From Sanghuangporus weigelae (lineage: Eukaryota; Basidiomycota; Agaricomycetes; Hymenochaetales; Hymenochaetaceae), in contig CP137318.1 in NCBI GenBank assembly GCA_033182465.1, positions 2,418,001-2,482,000 of the forward strand: a DNA stretch of 64,000 nucleotides, in the 5' to 3' direction. Under the pieces are notes generated by a model, which saw only the letters and a program-made list of their open reading frames with translations, was not told the origin of the DNA and searched no databases. Below, piece by piece: positions 1-10,882 of this stretch (positions are counted from its first letter, which is position 1; every line of letters starts with the position of its first letter). A program made the position numbers and the translations under genes.

Positions 1-46
1 GCTTGACGGGCCAACCCTGCTCGCGCGCCGCGAGGCTGTCCACCAT
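1..46 (-). CDS. 5' end of an unidentified gene, cut by the left edge
   Basis: An ATG on the minus strand at 46 opens a frame reading MVDSLAAREQGWPVK that runs off the window. The start has A at -3 and G at +4. Upstream, on the minus strand, lies a pyrimidine-rich leader of about 100 bases, typical of fungal 5' UTRs, and a CCACGTG E-box near 245. The first 80 bases are GC-rich compared with the AT-rich stretch that follows, which also suggests coding. Too little is visible to name a family. The plus strand is also open here and ends at a GTGAGC donor, so an exon of a plus-strand gene cannot be excluded. Confidence 0.35.
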   Translation of the reverse strand, partial: MVDSLAAREQGWPVK

Positions 47-804
47 GATGCTCGTACCACCCAGCGCAAGGTGAGCGCTTCACAGGAAAGGAAAAGGACA
101 CGGGACCAGTGGGGACACAGTGTGCTTGGGAAAAGCGAATAGAACAAGCAGAAATTAGTGAGGGCAAGCAGTTGTCGGCAGTGGGAGCAATAGTGCTAGT
201 GTCACAGTGAGGAAACAAGGCGCAGTTTATTACAGGGATCCGCCCACGTGTTGGTGACGTCTGTTCCTTTTTGAGTTGGCCATCATATATTATATTCACT
301 CTCGGCCTCGATAGCAACCAGCACCACGCTGAATATACATTCACGAAGATCAACAATATCGCTCTGCATAAGTGGAAGGAAGGTGGGAGGAAGAGTGAAG
401 AGTAGGACCCGGTTATTTGCCTCCGGTACGGTACCAAAGGGGCTGATCAGCGTTTCATAATAGGCAGGTATTCAAATTTGAATTGCATCGATCGACCAGG
501 ATCGACCCCGCACACAGGAATGACTATTGGAGTTGATCATTAAATTCACTAAAATATTAATGTAGTGATAATAACTAGAATATACGTTATGCATGTAAGT
601 AATCATGAAGGTGGAAAAAAGGTTGCCATGCTGGATGCAAAAGATTGCAAGTATGAGAAGAGGAACAGACAGCAGATCATGCAATGATAGCAAGGACAAA
701 TAATGGTAACAAGTATAAATCATGATACACTCGATCGCATTTGTAAATCGAATGTCCAGAAAAGCACAAATGTGAGATAATAGAAAATATCCTTCCCGAC
801 TATC
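47..804. other. Intergenic, upstream of the left-edge gene and downstream of VTA1
   Basis: AT-rich between about 430 and 800, with no open frame that resembles a protein. The left part probably holds the leader and promoter of the minus-strand gene starting at 46. The right part is the 3' flank of VTA1. I see nothing else in it. Confidence 0.5.
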
Positions 805-2785
805 CTACCTATTTCCCAGTAAAGCGAGCGCAGCACGGAGTTCCTTGCGAGCTTGCTCTGCATCCTCGTATTCCAGCGCAGAGATCGCGAAACGACAATG
901 CTTTTGCGCCTTTGAAATCAACGCCGGCGTTAATTCAAATGGCGGAGATGCCTCAGGTATATAGCGAGTCGGCGGGGAAGGTGGCTTAGGTGCATAGTTC
1001 CCTACGTATGCGGAGGACACCGGCTTATTGATAGAAGCGGGAGGGAGCCCAGTCATCGCCGACAAACTTGGTGAGCCACTGGTCCTGCCAAGGTTCGGTG
1101 ATGTCAACGTGGATGTTGTTGGGAAGCTCGAACTATTGGGAGAGACTGGCGGAGGAGGATAAATAGGACATGACTGTGGATTCGGATTAATAGAATCGGG
1201 AAGGGTGTTCCGAGTCGAGACACTTGAGCGTCTCTCGTTAGAAATAGAAGAGACAGGAGGAGCAGGAGGCGGCGGCGGAGAAGCCGATGCTTGTAAGGAA
1301 TTCCGTCTAGGACGCGGTGGGGAGTTGCGAGAAGCTCCAGACGTACCTGGCAGGGAGCTACCTGGCTTTGGGACCACGTCCATCGATGGGGAAGATCCTG
1401 ACCTCGGTCTTCCAGACGGCTTCCTGAAACCCTGGTGCGGAGATCCTTCAGGACTTGTATGCGATGATCCGGATGGAGATGAGTCAGGTAGCGGCGCCAT
1501 TGTCGGGTCCGGCCTGACGAAAGATGATGCTCCGGATACAATGCTATGTGGCTGCACCGCAGGCGCGTAGTTGGAGTAGGGGGTCGAACCTACTGGTTCG
1601 CGGCGTCTGACATCGGGTGAAGGTGGAGGTGATCCATCAGTGGACGAGAGACCGCCTACGACAGAAGGAGAGAAATGGACCTTCTTTGTGGTGTCAGAAC
1701 CTGTTGGTCCTCGACCTTGATCAATCAGATAATTCTGAGATCTACTGATTGGTTGCGATGCGTCTGCGTCTATTGCCGCGTTCCAGCGATCGATTGCGCT
1801 CGCAAATGCTAATTTAGTCGCCACAGAAGACGCTGGGCCGAAAGCTTCGGATCCTGGCGTTGCGACGGTGCTCCAAGTGCCAGAGTCCGGAATCTCACTC
1901 TGTGGAACTTCAACGGAGTCCGGAAGCTGATTTAGCGTGGATGGAGGCGTCCGGAAGGGTATGTTCGCTGAACTTGCTTCTGGTGGAAGTACGGCAGGCG
2001 GGGCACCAGCAGAACGATCAGTAGGAGTGATTGTGCCGTCATTCTCCCGGGCTGCCCCGCGCGTTGGCTGGCGACCTTCTCGAAAAGCTTTCGCAATCTC
2101 AGATGCTTTCCATTTTGCATATCGTACTTTCTCTTCGTTCTAAGTGACAAACATGAGATGATTGATAGAGGAGAGAAATGGACATGGTTGCTCACGACTT
2201 CAGCATTATTGGACTTCTCAAAGACTCTCAGTAGCTCCAGGAAGTTAGCAGCTGCCAGAAATTTCTTTGCGGTTGATCTACAGGACAGTGAGCATTGCTG
2301 ACGATATAGTTGTTTAATGACAATTCGTACCGGGATAGTTCGCCTCTACGATCCTCGTTGTCTGCTAGTGCGAAGACCTTTAATGCAAAGTTTTCGACGT
2401 ACGCGGCACCGGCGGCTTCGTGCTCGATAGCGTCATTCCCTTCTAGCTCTTTCTTCATCTGAATAACCAGTTCAAATCAGATATCTCGGAAAGCGAGCAA
2501 TTGCATTATTCACTTCTTCAAGTAGGGTGATCAACGCGAATAGGTAATCCCTAGCTCCAGTTTCATGAGACTTTAGGTCCAACCCCAGCTGGGCTGCGTA
2601 ATATGTACCTAAATATCAAGTAACGCGTCAGAAAGGGGTTCAAACCACAGTGGCGAGCACGTACACCAGTAAGCCATGACAGGATCCTTCTGTCGGAGTT
2701 CGTCAGCGCGCTGAATATAGGATGATATTGCTTTGAGGCTTGAAGGTAGCGGAGGTAACACATCCGAGAGCTTTTTCGACGTCAT
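805..2785 (-). CDS. VTA1: Vta1/LIP5-type ESCRT-III/Vps4 regulator
   Basis: Vta1 binds and activates the AAA ATPase Vps4 and helps disassemble ESCRT-III on multivesicular endosomes. The N-terminus starts MTSKKLSDVLPPLPSSLK and continues with a helix containing ADELRQKDPVMAYW, the family's MIT-like repeat. Middle exons give further helices (GAAYVENFALKVFALADNEDR; KWKASEIAKAFREGRQP). A long Ser/Pro-rich linker follows, for example the Pro runs near 1270. The last 40 or so residues (ALISKAQKHCRFAISALEYEDAEQARKELR, in part) are the C-terminal Vps4-binding dimer domain. Several short introns lie between 1830 and 2700. The start at 2785 is the first ATG giving the conserved N-terminus, and a GTCACGTGA element lies 70 bases upstream. 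Identification is firm; internal splice sites were not all resolved. Confidence 0.9.
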
Positions 2786-3861
2786 GATGAAGGTAGTCCA
2801 GAAGTTTTGAAGTTGGTGCTGGCTGTGGCTCTATCCGAACGACGCGTTTAGAGAGTCACGTGAAAGATGGAAGGGAATAGGCAAAATAGTGTCCGTTATG
2901 AACGAACGTCTGGGGCGACTAGCGCACTTTACTGAAGCTCCTAAAGTTGCAAGCGTCCTTTATACTGTATTCAGAATCTGAATAAACTGGCCCCACACCC
3001 CTTTGCGAAGAGTGGGACCCGTTCACTGACTTTCTCTACGTTTCCGTCCCGGAGTTCATTCTTCCTGTGCCATGCTGGTTACACGTTGTAAGCAGTTCAA
3101 CAAGACAAATCATCTCTCGGGCCTTCGTCAAAGAAAACCACCCAACCATTTTTGATCGATTCATGCTAACTATGGGTTGCAGGCGCAGATGCATCATTGC
3201 GTATCGGTCATGTATCTCGCACTGCCGCGTCCCACGCGTAAGACTGCGTTTCTCGAAAGCTCCGTCCGCTCTTATCCGCATCGATCGCTCAACAAATGGC
3301 ATTGATGAACATCGGATAACGCACTCCACGCAGGCCAAACTGTTGTTGATTTTTTCTGAAACAATCAAATTCGATGTGCGTTGCATCTACTTATGGCGAT
3401 GGTCCGATGCCTTATGTTCTTAACGGAGCACAGCAATCGTCGATTCATTCTGATAAATACTGGAGCAGGCGGTTGCCGACTATAGCATGTACAATCAACC
3501 TGGCAGGCAGCTATACAATCAATTTGCTCCAAAGAAGACGACAAAAGACATGTTAGGCTGTACAGATGTGTAAATGAATGGTACAAAGGAACCGGGTGCG
3601 GAAAGTTATAGGACAGATGGCAGATACCATCATTCTGAAGGATGGAAGCGCCCATTCATGAATACTCCTTCCTCCTGCAGCATTGATTTCGCTCTGCACT
3701 GGTCTATTAGAGAGCAATCATCTTGCAGGTGGCGAGGGGTTATATGGATAGGTGGGTACCATGGACGCAGACCGGTCCTGCAATGCATTCAGTTCCTGTG
3801 GAATTGGCAAGATGTCATCACCCTCACAGGTAATCAATCCAAGTCAGTCTGCGTTCGTCGA
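2786..3861. other. Intergenic, 1.1 kb upstream of VTA1
   Basis: Contains the VTA1 promoter and the 3' flank of the small gene at 3862. Open frames on both strands (for example plus-strand frames near 3070-3420 and 3570-3900) have no recognisable protein character and overlap each other. No tRNA-like B box was seen. Confidence 0.5.
2855..2863. promoter_or_regulatory. E-box GTCACGTGA upstream of VTA1
   Basis: Near-palindromic CACGTG site 70 bases upstream of the VTA1 start. The same CACGTGA core recurs upstream of three other gene starts in this window (near 34,973, 45,792 and 50,417). In yeasts this core is bound by Cbf1-type bHLH factors; binding here is inferred. Confidence 0.4.
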
Positions 3862-4050
3862 TCACTTCGACTTCTTCTCTGGGTTCCTCGACGAGATCCT
3901 CTCTGACTTGGCCCGTACTTGTGCTTGTTGCTCGACCTTTCGACGTGATTCGGTCCAGAGACGAAGCGTATACTCGTGCAACGACCGTGAGTAGTTGGCG
4001 AGCGACTGATTAATGGTATGTATGTTGTGCCTGGCTGTCGAGTCGACCAT
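3862..4050 (-). CDS. Small basic helical protein of unknown function (62 aa)
   Basis: A single uninterrupted frame from the ATG at 4050. The protein looks like one amphipathic helix with a charged tail: residues 10-40 contain NIHTINQSLANYSRSLHEYT and then many Arg, Lys, Glu and Gln residues, ending EKKSK. There is no signal peptide or membrane segment. The regular polar/apolar pattern and Lys/Arg/Glu-rich tail look protein-like rather than random, and resemble small coiled-coil subunits of larger complexes, but I do not recognise the family. It lies in the same orientation as VTA1 and SLY1, in the gap between them. It could be a shadow frame. Confidence 0.45.
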   Translation of the reverse strand: MVDSTARHNIHTINQSLANYSRSLHEYTLRLWTESRRKVEQQAQVRAKSERISSRNPEKKSK

Positions 4051-4658
4051 GTTGAACGAAGCTTAACGTATAGTCGAGCGCGAAGAAGGCCCGCAAGGGG
4101 TGATGGGCAGCACGACGGGGGATGAAAGGGGACTGTCGATGGAACACAATAATTAGGAGAGGAGACTCAGCGAGCTGCGAGATTTATTCAATTCAAGACT
4201 CACATGCGCCGGCTTGACGGCCCCACTATTAATCCTCGGCTGACAGTCATGATTGAGGGTCAAATTCTCTCGGCATGCCGTTCTCCATCTCAAATATGGA
4301 ATCAAATTCCACGAGCGTCGGTCCCATTCCAGAAATTAGAAGTCACTTTCATGCATAGTATAGCAACATACAATACACAAGTGGGGCAATGTCTCCACGA
4401 CCCCAGTTTACAGAATTATTATTAACACTGCCAGAGAAGCAATTCTAAGCTTTCGGCACAGGTTCCTTTTATGTTCTCTAATTCCGCGACGGAGACTTTA
4501 CCGAGGCGGGTTTGATGCGCTTGGCAAACAAAGACAAACTTCAAACGTCTTTAACAACGATGACGTAGGCCGATCAGTACTTATAAACCTTCTCACTGTT
4601 GTCCGTATAAAGAAATAGACATCGAAAAAACCACATCATCCATTGTCCTACCCTACTA
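4051..4658. other. Intergenic between SLY1 and the 62-residue gene
   Basis: Upstream region of the minus-strand small gene and 3' flank of SLY1. A TATAAA-like stretch is at about 4580 and AT-rich sequence runs from 4330 to 4450. No supported coding sequence. Confidence 0.45.
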
Positions 4659-7243
4659 TCATCTGGCCTCACCCAGTTGCTCAAGGACTGCGACGAATGA
4701 GCCAGGATCGACGAGTTCTGTTCCGCCATAAGTCACTCGCTTCCCAGTCCGCTCCGCCCATTCTTCTAAGTTCCCGTATTCAACATACCCGGCCCCACCT
4801 ACAACAAACACGATTCCTTCATTAAATTGCATTCGCCTACTGCGTCCGCTAGCTCCACCTCCTGCCCCTCCAGGTCCACTAGATGCGCTTGATGAGCCCG
4901 ATAATCCTAATCCGGCATTCCGTGCTGCGCGAGGATCAAGGAATAAGTAGTCATCAGTTTCTTGCAAGGATTGTGTGGATGCAGATGATGAATCCATCAG
5001 CGCTTCCGTCAATCGGGTGACTGGAAGAAGTTTATTTGTGGGAAGGAAGTTCTTGACCCCAGAAAGCAGATTCTCAAGACCCCCTTCCTTTAGACGGTCT
5101 GTAAGCTGGTCAAATGGACAACAGGACGAATGCATGAGCAAAGGGGGACCACCTTATCATGTACTCGTGGCTCACCCTGTTCCCTAAAGCACTGAATCCC
5201 CGGAACAGTTCACCTGCAGGCTGACCACCCACCACCGGGGTGGACGAGCCTCCAAGAGCTCCTGGAACAGACATACGGGAGATTTCTCGCGTACGTCGGA
5301 TATATTCAAACGCAGAAACGTCTGCACCTGCGGCTTTCAGCTCCTTCTCCAGTTCTGCTACATCCTCTTTTGAAATCACGTTATCCGGTAACGACAGGTA
5401 GAAGACGATCACAAGCCGTAATTTATCAGCAGGCGTAGGCTTCCCATCAGACTTAGGATGGCGCAGAAGCTCCAGGATTGATTGAGTTGTCTGCAGAGAC
5501 GAGTCAGTCCGATATAAGGGCAATTGGATGATCCCCTCACCTGCTTGGTGATAGCCTCCTCCGTACTAAACAGCTCATCCAGACCGCGATCCCTGATGTG
5601 CTCCAACAAAGCAGTAGCTATGTTCATATGGGTATCCAGCGTAGCCTTCCGAGCTGTGAGCTCTGGCAGTGCAGTAATAGCTGTCTTGAGATGAGACGTG
5701 TTAGCGGAAGGGTCCCTAAAGGCAATTGGTGAGTACAGGGCATTTTGCCGATCCTAATTCAGCTTACATGTTGGAAATATCATTCATATCCGTCACACCA
5801 GTCGCACGAGTAAGATCAGCGGCATCTTGCTTGTAGCGGGACAGTTCTGCGTCGATATCCTCAGCCACCTGTGGAAATGGACTAGCTGCGTTCTTTGCCC
5901 AGAAGAAGTCCTTAGCATCTAAATCATACGCTTTCTTCTGTGCTTGTGCTTTCGTTGGTCCAATCGTCACTCGGTTAAGCTTCATTTCCAAACAGTCGGA
6001 CACCAGCGCCTGATAAGTCCACCCATGAGAGACCATAGAGACGAGGTCCACATTTCGGTCAAGAATTAGGAGAACTACAAATAGTGTCACATCATTTATT
6101 ATCCCGAAGCGAGATACAATACTTACGTGGACGCTGAAGAGTAGACAAACCAGACGAGTCTTGCGAAAACGGCGCGGTACTATCCGCAGAGGAATGCGAA
6201 CGCGACGAGGTCAGTATCGCATCGCGGATTTTTGTCTCCAGTTTCCGGGCTATCATTTCTGCTGCATTGCCCTTTGGGCAACGAATATACGGAACATGGC
6301 CTAGTTTCACAAAATAAGATTGTTAGATGGATACGAGTCACGGAGTCATTGAAAGCGTACCCATCGTAGCGACCGCACTGAATAAACCGTTGGCTATGCG
6401 TTCCGTCTCCATTTCGATTTCTTGGTCAGACGACGAAGGTGAGTTAAGGATGGTATATGAATTAGTTGGCAAAGATGGGCCAGGTGTAGGGCTAGAATGC
6501 GCAGGCGGTGCAGAAGACGGTAACAAGGAGAAAAGAGACGGAGACGGCGAAATGAAAGATAAATATTGATCCAAGACCTGTAGATGTCGAGATGTCAGTT
6601 ATCACCAGAGGAAACCACATGAATAACGATCTACCTGTTCGACTAAGTCACTCGTCCCATCTTTTGCTACAGCGGCTGCCAGTTCCTCAAGGAGTGCTCT
6701 TGGGAGAGGCTCGACAAAGTTCAAGTGGAAAGACTCGTATAGATTGTTTTCCAAGTCCTCGGCAATACGTCGTACGTTTGACAACGTGGGCGATACGAAA
6801 TAAATGGCCGGTACATCGGGTAACGCTGGGCGTGTAGAATGAAGTTGTCTGTATATCAACAATAAATTTTCATCAACGAGGACTATTATCTGAACGTGAA
6901 CCGGAAGGATGGGACTCACACATGCAGTGTCACACCTACATCGCGAAGGTCTTGAACTCGCAAAACTGTAGCCAACACATCCTTCGTCCTCTGGTCGAGA
7001 ATAAGGACCTTCCAAACGGGTGAGCCTGTCGCTGGTGTAATCTTCAGTTGTGGACCGGCTTTGCTTGTTGCCGGTGAGCTATCCGTAGGTGTATCGATTG
7101 GTTTGTTCAGATTGAGTAGGCGCAGTATGGCATGCGTCTGAGCCTGCTGCAGGGTTGATGACGCCTTTAGATTTGCAAGCATTAGCAAACAGTCATGCAT
7201 TGATTATGAGGCTGAGACGAACATGTTTGAGTGAGGTGGTCAT
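4659..7243 (-). CDS. SLY1: Sly1, Sec1/Munc18-family SNARE regulator
   Basis: Sly1 binds the syntaxin Sed5 and promotes SNARE assembly for ER-Golgi transport; it is a peripheral cytosolic protein. Exon 1 is only 7 codons (7223-7243, MTTSLKH). A 58-base intron (7165-7222) joins it in frame to [20 protein letters not shown], matching the family's short N-terminal helix. Next come [20 protein letters not shown], the '[20 protein letters not shown]' segment (domain 2), the [24 protein letters not shown] hallmark in part (around 6060), and a C-terminal part with [20 protein letters not shown]. At least eight short introns are present; length is about 680 residues, normal for the family. The start at 7243 is preferred over an ATG at 7200 that lies inside the first intron. 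It shares a 261-base promoter with the oxysterol-binding gene. Confidence 0.93.
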
Positions 7244-7504
7244 CTGTGATGTTGAAGTATAGGTTTGAGGCCACCGTCTAGCGCGTCAACGTGTTCGTTG
7301 AAACTGGACGCGTCTAATTTCAGCGCTGCTCTTCGGCTTCAGCGCGGCTGTGCGCGTCACCTTTCCCCACAACTTCCGCATTCCCTTACTCTCCAATTTG
7401 CTACGACTTTGTGATTCTACTTCTCGTCGCACAGCATTCAGACATCTTTTCCCAGAGCTTATATTGCTGGTTACAATTTAGTTTACACTCATTCTGCGAA
7501 CTAC
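7244..7504. promoter_or_regulatory. Divergent promoter SLY1 / oxysterol-binding protein
   Basis: 261 bases between the two start codons. GC-rich near SLY1 (repeated GCGCGTC-like motifs) and pyrimidine-rich towards the ORP gene, consistent with its leader. No clear TATA box, as expected for housekeeping genes. Confidence 0.55.
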
Positions 7505-10255
7505 ATGGCGCGTGCTAAGCAGGCTCTCGCATCCTCCTGTCTTGCGTTGAATGCCCCTGCTCATCCTGTGGCGTCTAGCTCCCGGCCCCCTCATGGTACT
7601 ATACTTTGCGAAGGTTGGCTCCTCAAGAAGCGCAGAAAGAAACTACAAGGTAAGCATCGTCTCGCATCGATCAGCAAAGGCGTAACAATACTGATTCCAT
7701 ACTTGCAGGCTACGCGAAACGATACTTCATCTTAGATGCGAATGGAACTCTAGCTTATTCCTTCGAACCTGGCTCAACTATCCGTGACCAAATATCTGTC
7801 CCAGCTGCCGCTATTTCTTCTAGTCCTGGCAGAAGAGACATTCATGTCGATTCCGGACGCGTTACGTTCCATATTAAATGCTTAGGCGAAGGTGATTTTG
7901 CTCGTTGGATGCAAGCGCTCCGGTATATTTATATCTTTGATTCTGTATCGTTGACTTGATGAAAATTTTCTACCTCTAGAAAGTTCACTCCCTCAGGAAG
8001 TGAATTGGAAAAGGTGATGACTAGGCGCTCGGTATCTAGGGGTATGAGCCTTCGGTTACAGACAGGAAGGCTTCACCAGGCCAATGCTATTCTTGATGAG
8101 CTCGGCAAAGTACCCGTCCTCTTATAAGCACTGTACTGATCCAACCTTTGACTCAAATGATGGACTTTTATAGACCATTGATGATATGACCATGCTATGT
8201 TATCCTGAACATGAGAACGAGCGAACAAGCGTGTCCGGTACAGACAAGACTCGAGTACTAAATAACAAGATCAAGGAAGAAAAGCCTCATGCTCTTCTTT
8301 CGATTTTCAAGAAATGTATGCTTTGCATTGTCTTTCACTTCACCTACATACTGACCTTTTCGCATGTTTAGCTACACACCTGTCCCCAGGAAGTTCGCCC
8401 AGACCAAGCACAGCAGCACGAGAGGGTCTCCCAACCAGCGCAACGATGTCACATTTACCAGAACAACTGGCTCCTCTTTTGTCCAACTTACGCGTCCAGC
8501 ACGGTGCCCTTTCAGATATTCTGCAGAGCATGTCCCCTGTGCATATGCACCACAGGATGCCATTCCAGGAGCCTATCGACGAAGAAGGCACATCCACTTC
8601 AGCACCTCCGAACCAACCGTCGTGGCAGTCATATAGATCATCTGTGTCAACAGTCACCGATGGAGGCAGTGTATTCTTCGACGCATTGGACGGAGAAGGA
8701 TATGGTGCTGAAGAGTACATAGTTCAAGAAGATCAAGAGGAGCTGGCCAGTGTGAAATATACTCCATCGACTGATACCAAGAGCACTTCGGTACAAGAGA
8801 CAGACGATGAGGAATCCGGCTCCACGCTAGCCCAAGATGATACCCCAGAAGAAACACCAAGCCTTCCTATTGACAGGAGGACCCGACTACCAGCTAGAGC
8901 TCCTACCGATGAAGGGAGCCTCTTCACAATCCTGAAGAAGAACGTTGGGCAGGTAAGACACTATTTTGACAGACCCAAGTCTACACACACTGATGACTCT
9001 GACAGGATCTAGCGAATATCGCATTTCCCGTCACGTTTAACGAGCCATTAACCTTATTACAACGTGCTGCTGAGGAGCTCGAATATCACGAGTTACTTGA
9101 CAATGCAGCTTCAACTTCAGACTGGGTTGAACGTATGTGTTACATCGCAGCTTTTGCCGTCTCGGGCTACGCGTGTACCAAGCACAGAGGAGGACGCAAA
9201 GGATTGTCAGTGACATAGACATCTGCGGATATATCGAGCTGTCACTAACTTGAACTTCAGCACACCACTACTCGGTGAGACCTTTGAAGAAACGAGATTG
9301 AATTTCATGTGAATATATTTTGTCTGTTGAAATATGTCACATTGCCTGATCATCGATTTTAGCGCAGAAAAAGTGGTACACAAGCCATTGACTATTGCTT
9401 ATCATGCTCAGGGATCTGGGTGGGAACTAAACGCTACTTCCTCCGGGAAAACGAAGTTCTGGGGTACGTAACAATAATACAATCACTCGTATGTTCCTTA
9501 ATCTGAATCTATTTCCTTTTCAGGAAAAAGTTTTGAGGTTATGCCTACTGGTGTCACTCGACTACACATCGGAACCGATGAGTTTGAATGGTCAGTGCGA
9601 TACGAAATGCATGTGAATGTTTTTTCTGGCTGGTCTAAGAGATGGAAACAGGAATAAACCATCGTCTTTCACTCGAAATCTTATGATGGGCGCAAAGTAT
9701 CTTGAGCATTGTGGAGAGATGATCATAAGGAACTTGAGCACCGGGGCACGGTGCATTCTCGATTTCAAGGAGACGGGCTATTGGGCTTCGACTCCCAATG
9801 TCGTCGCAGGGAGCGTATATTCACCAGAAGATAAACTCGTGAGCAGACTCGAAGGTAAATGGGACGAACAAATGGCCCAGAAACTCGATTCTCATCACCT
9901 GAAGATCCTGTGGCGCGTAACACCTTTTCCAAGGGACGCCGCGATCTACTACGGATATACGTACTTTGCCATCACGTTGAACGAGATAACGCCCGATATC
10001 AAGGATAAGCTTCCGTGCACAGACTCGCGATTCCGGCCAGATGTGCGAGCTCTGGAGGAGGGTGATATCGAGCGTGCTGACCGGGAGAAGGTCAGAGTTG
10101 AACAGATGCAACGCGAGCGCAGACAGAAAGGACAGGACCCAAAGCCACGTTGGTTCCGGCAAGTCGACGGAACGGATGAGTGGGGATATGCCGGTGGGTA
10201 CTGGGAAGCACGACGTGCCGGTTGGAACAACACGGATATAAGACCTCTTTGGTGA
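7505..10255 (+). CDS. Oxysterol-binding protein (PH + ORD, Osh3-like)
   Basis: A lipid-exchange protein of membrane contact sites: the ORD carries sterol or another lipid against PI4P. After a 35-residue leader comes a PH domain starting ILCEGWLLKKRRKKLQGYAKRYF in part and ending GDFARWMQALRKF. Next are a helical linker, an acidic Ser-rich region with EEYIVQEDQEEL (possible FFAT-like acidic tract), and the ORD with VTFNEPLTLLQRAAEELEY, TPLLGETFE, FWGKSFEVMPTG and the C-terminal KILWRVTPFPRDAAIYYGYTYFA region in part. The lipid/PI4P fingerprint, normally EQVSHHPP, reads EKVVHKPL (near 9365-9390). No GOLD domain precedes the PH domain, unlike yeast Osh3. Length is about 800 residues; introns are short. 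The stop is at 10253-10255. Confidence 0.92.
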
Positions 10256-10387
10256 TCGAAGAATGACAATGAGAGGTGGCGGTCCGTACACACACATGTT
10301 TAGTTCTCCTCTGTGTCGCTGACTTTGTCGCCGCATGTCCGATTTTGCCTTCTTGAAAATGTATATACGCTACCCTACGCTACATTG

Positions 10388-10871
10388 CTAATCAATGGGA
10401 AACTCGGACAGGTTAATTTCCATCCTTGATGAGCCATTTGCCACGCCAGATAGTTTTTCTTGATCTGAAGGTGTTCTCGGTGATAATTTAGCGGATGGAA
10501 TATTCTCTTTATCGGGGTGAGACTCTGCCCACCCCCTCACGCGGAAACATATTGCTTCTCGCTGTTTCATCTCCTCATGTAAGTGCCTGAATCAAGCTTC
10601 TTATGGCGGCAAAGCATGTCTCTCGGTTCGTCTAGATGTCTTCTTTTGGTCTATTCCTGATCTACCATTAATTGTCTGTGCAGACTTTGCCGCTGAATTT
10701 GCATCCGGTCCTGGAGGCCCTTCTTCATCGCTATACTGTCTGCGCAGATTCTCTTCGTTCTGCCTTGTGTATGTGCCTGCTACTCAATATCTCATGATAA
10801 TGGAAGTTGCCTATAAAGTCTCTCTAGTCACGAATCGAATTTGAGTACTTTCCCTCCTCTGTTTGTCCCAT
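10388..10871 (-). CDS. Doubtful small gene, 99 aa in three exons, antisense to the GH3 promoter
   Basis: Exons 10849-10871, 10686-10763 and 10388-10586 join in frame (300 bases) into a hydrophilic protein with NEENLRRQYSDEEGPPGPD in the middle exon and a KEN-box-like PDKENIPS in the last. Against it: the donors are weak (GTACTC, GTCTGC), the introns (85 and 99 bases) are longer than local norms, and exon 1 lies inside the probable leader of the GH3 gene, whose ATG is only 11 bases away. No family is recognised. Treat it as a possibility, not a gene call. Confidence 0.22.
10812..10817 (+). promoter_or_regulatory. TATA box of the beta-glucosidase gene
   Basis: TATAAA, 66 bases before the predicted plus-strand ATG at 10883 and followed by a CT-rich leader. 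Secreted carbohydrate enzymes of fungi are commonly TATA-driven and regulated, which fits. Confidence 0.55.
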
Positions 10872-10882
10872 TCTTTTTCGTA

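Larger units (their letters stand above)
10256..10882. other. Intergenic before the beta-glucosidase gene
   Basis: 627 bases holding the ORP 3' flank and the beta-glucosidase promoter (TATA box at 10812 and pyrimidine-rich leader 10850-10880). A doubtful minus-strand three-exon gene model overlaps it and is listed separately. Confidence 0.55.
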
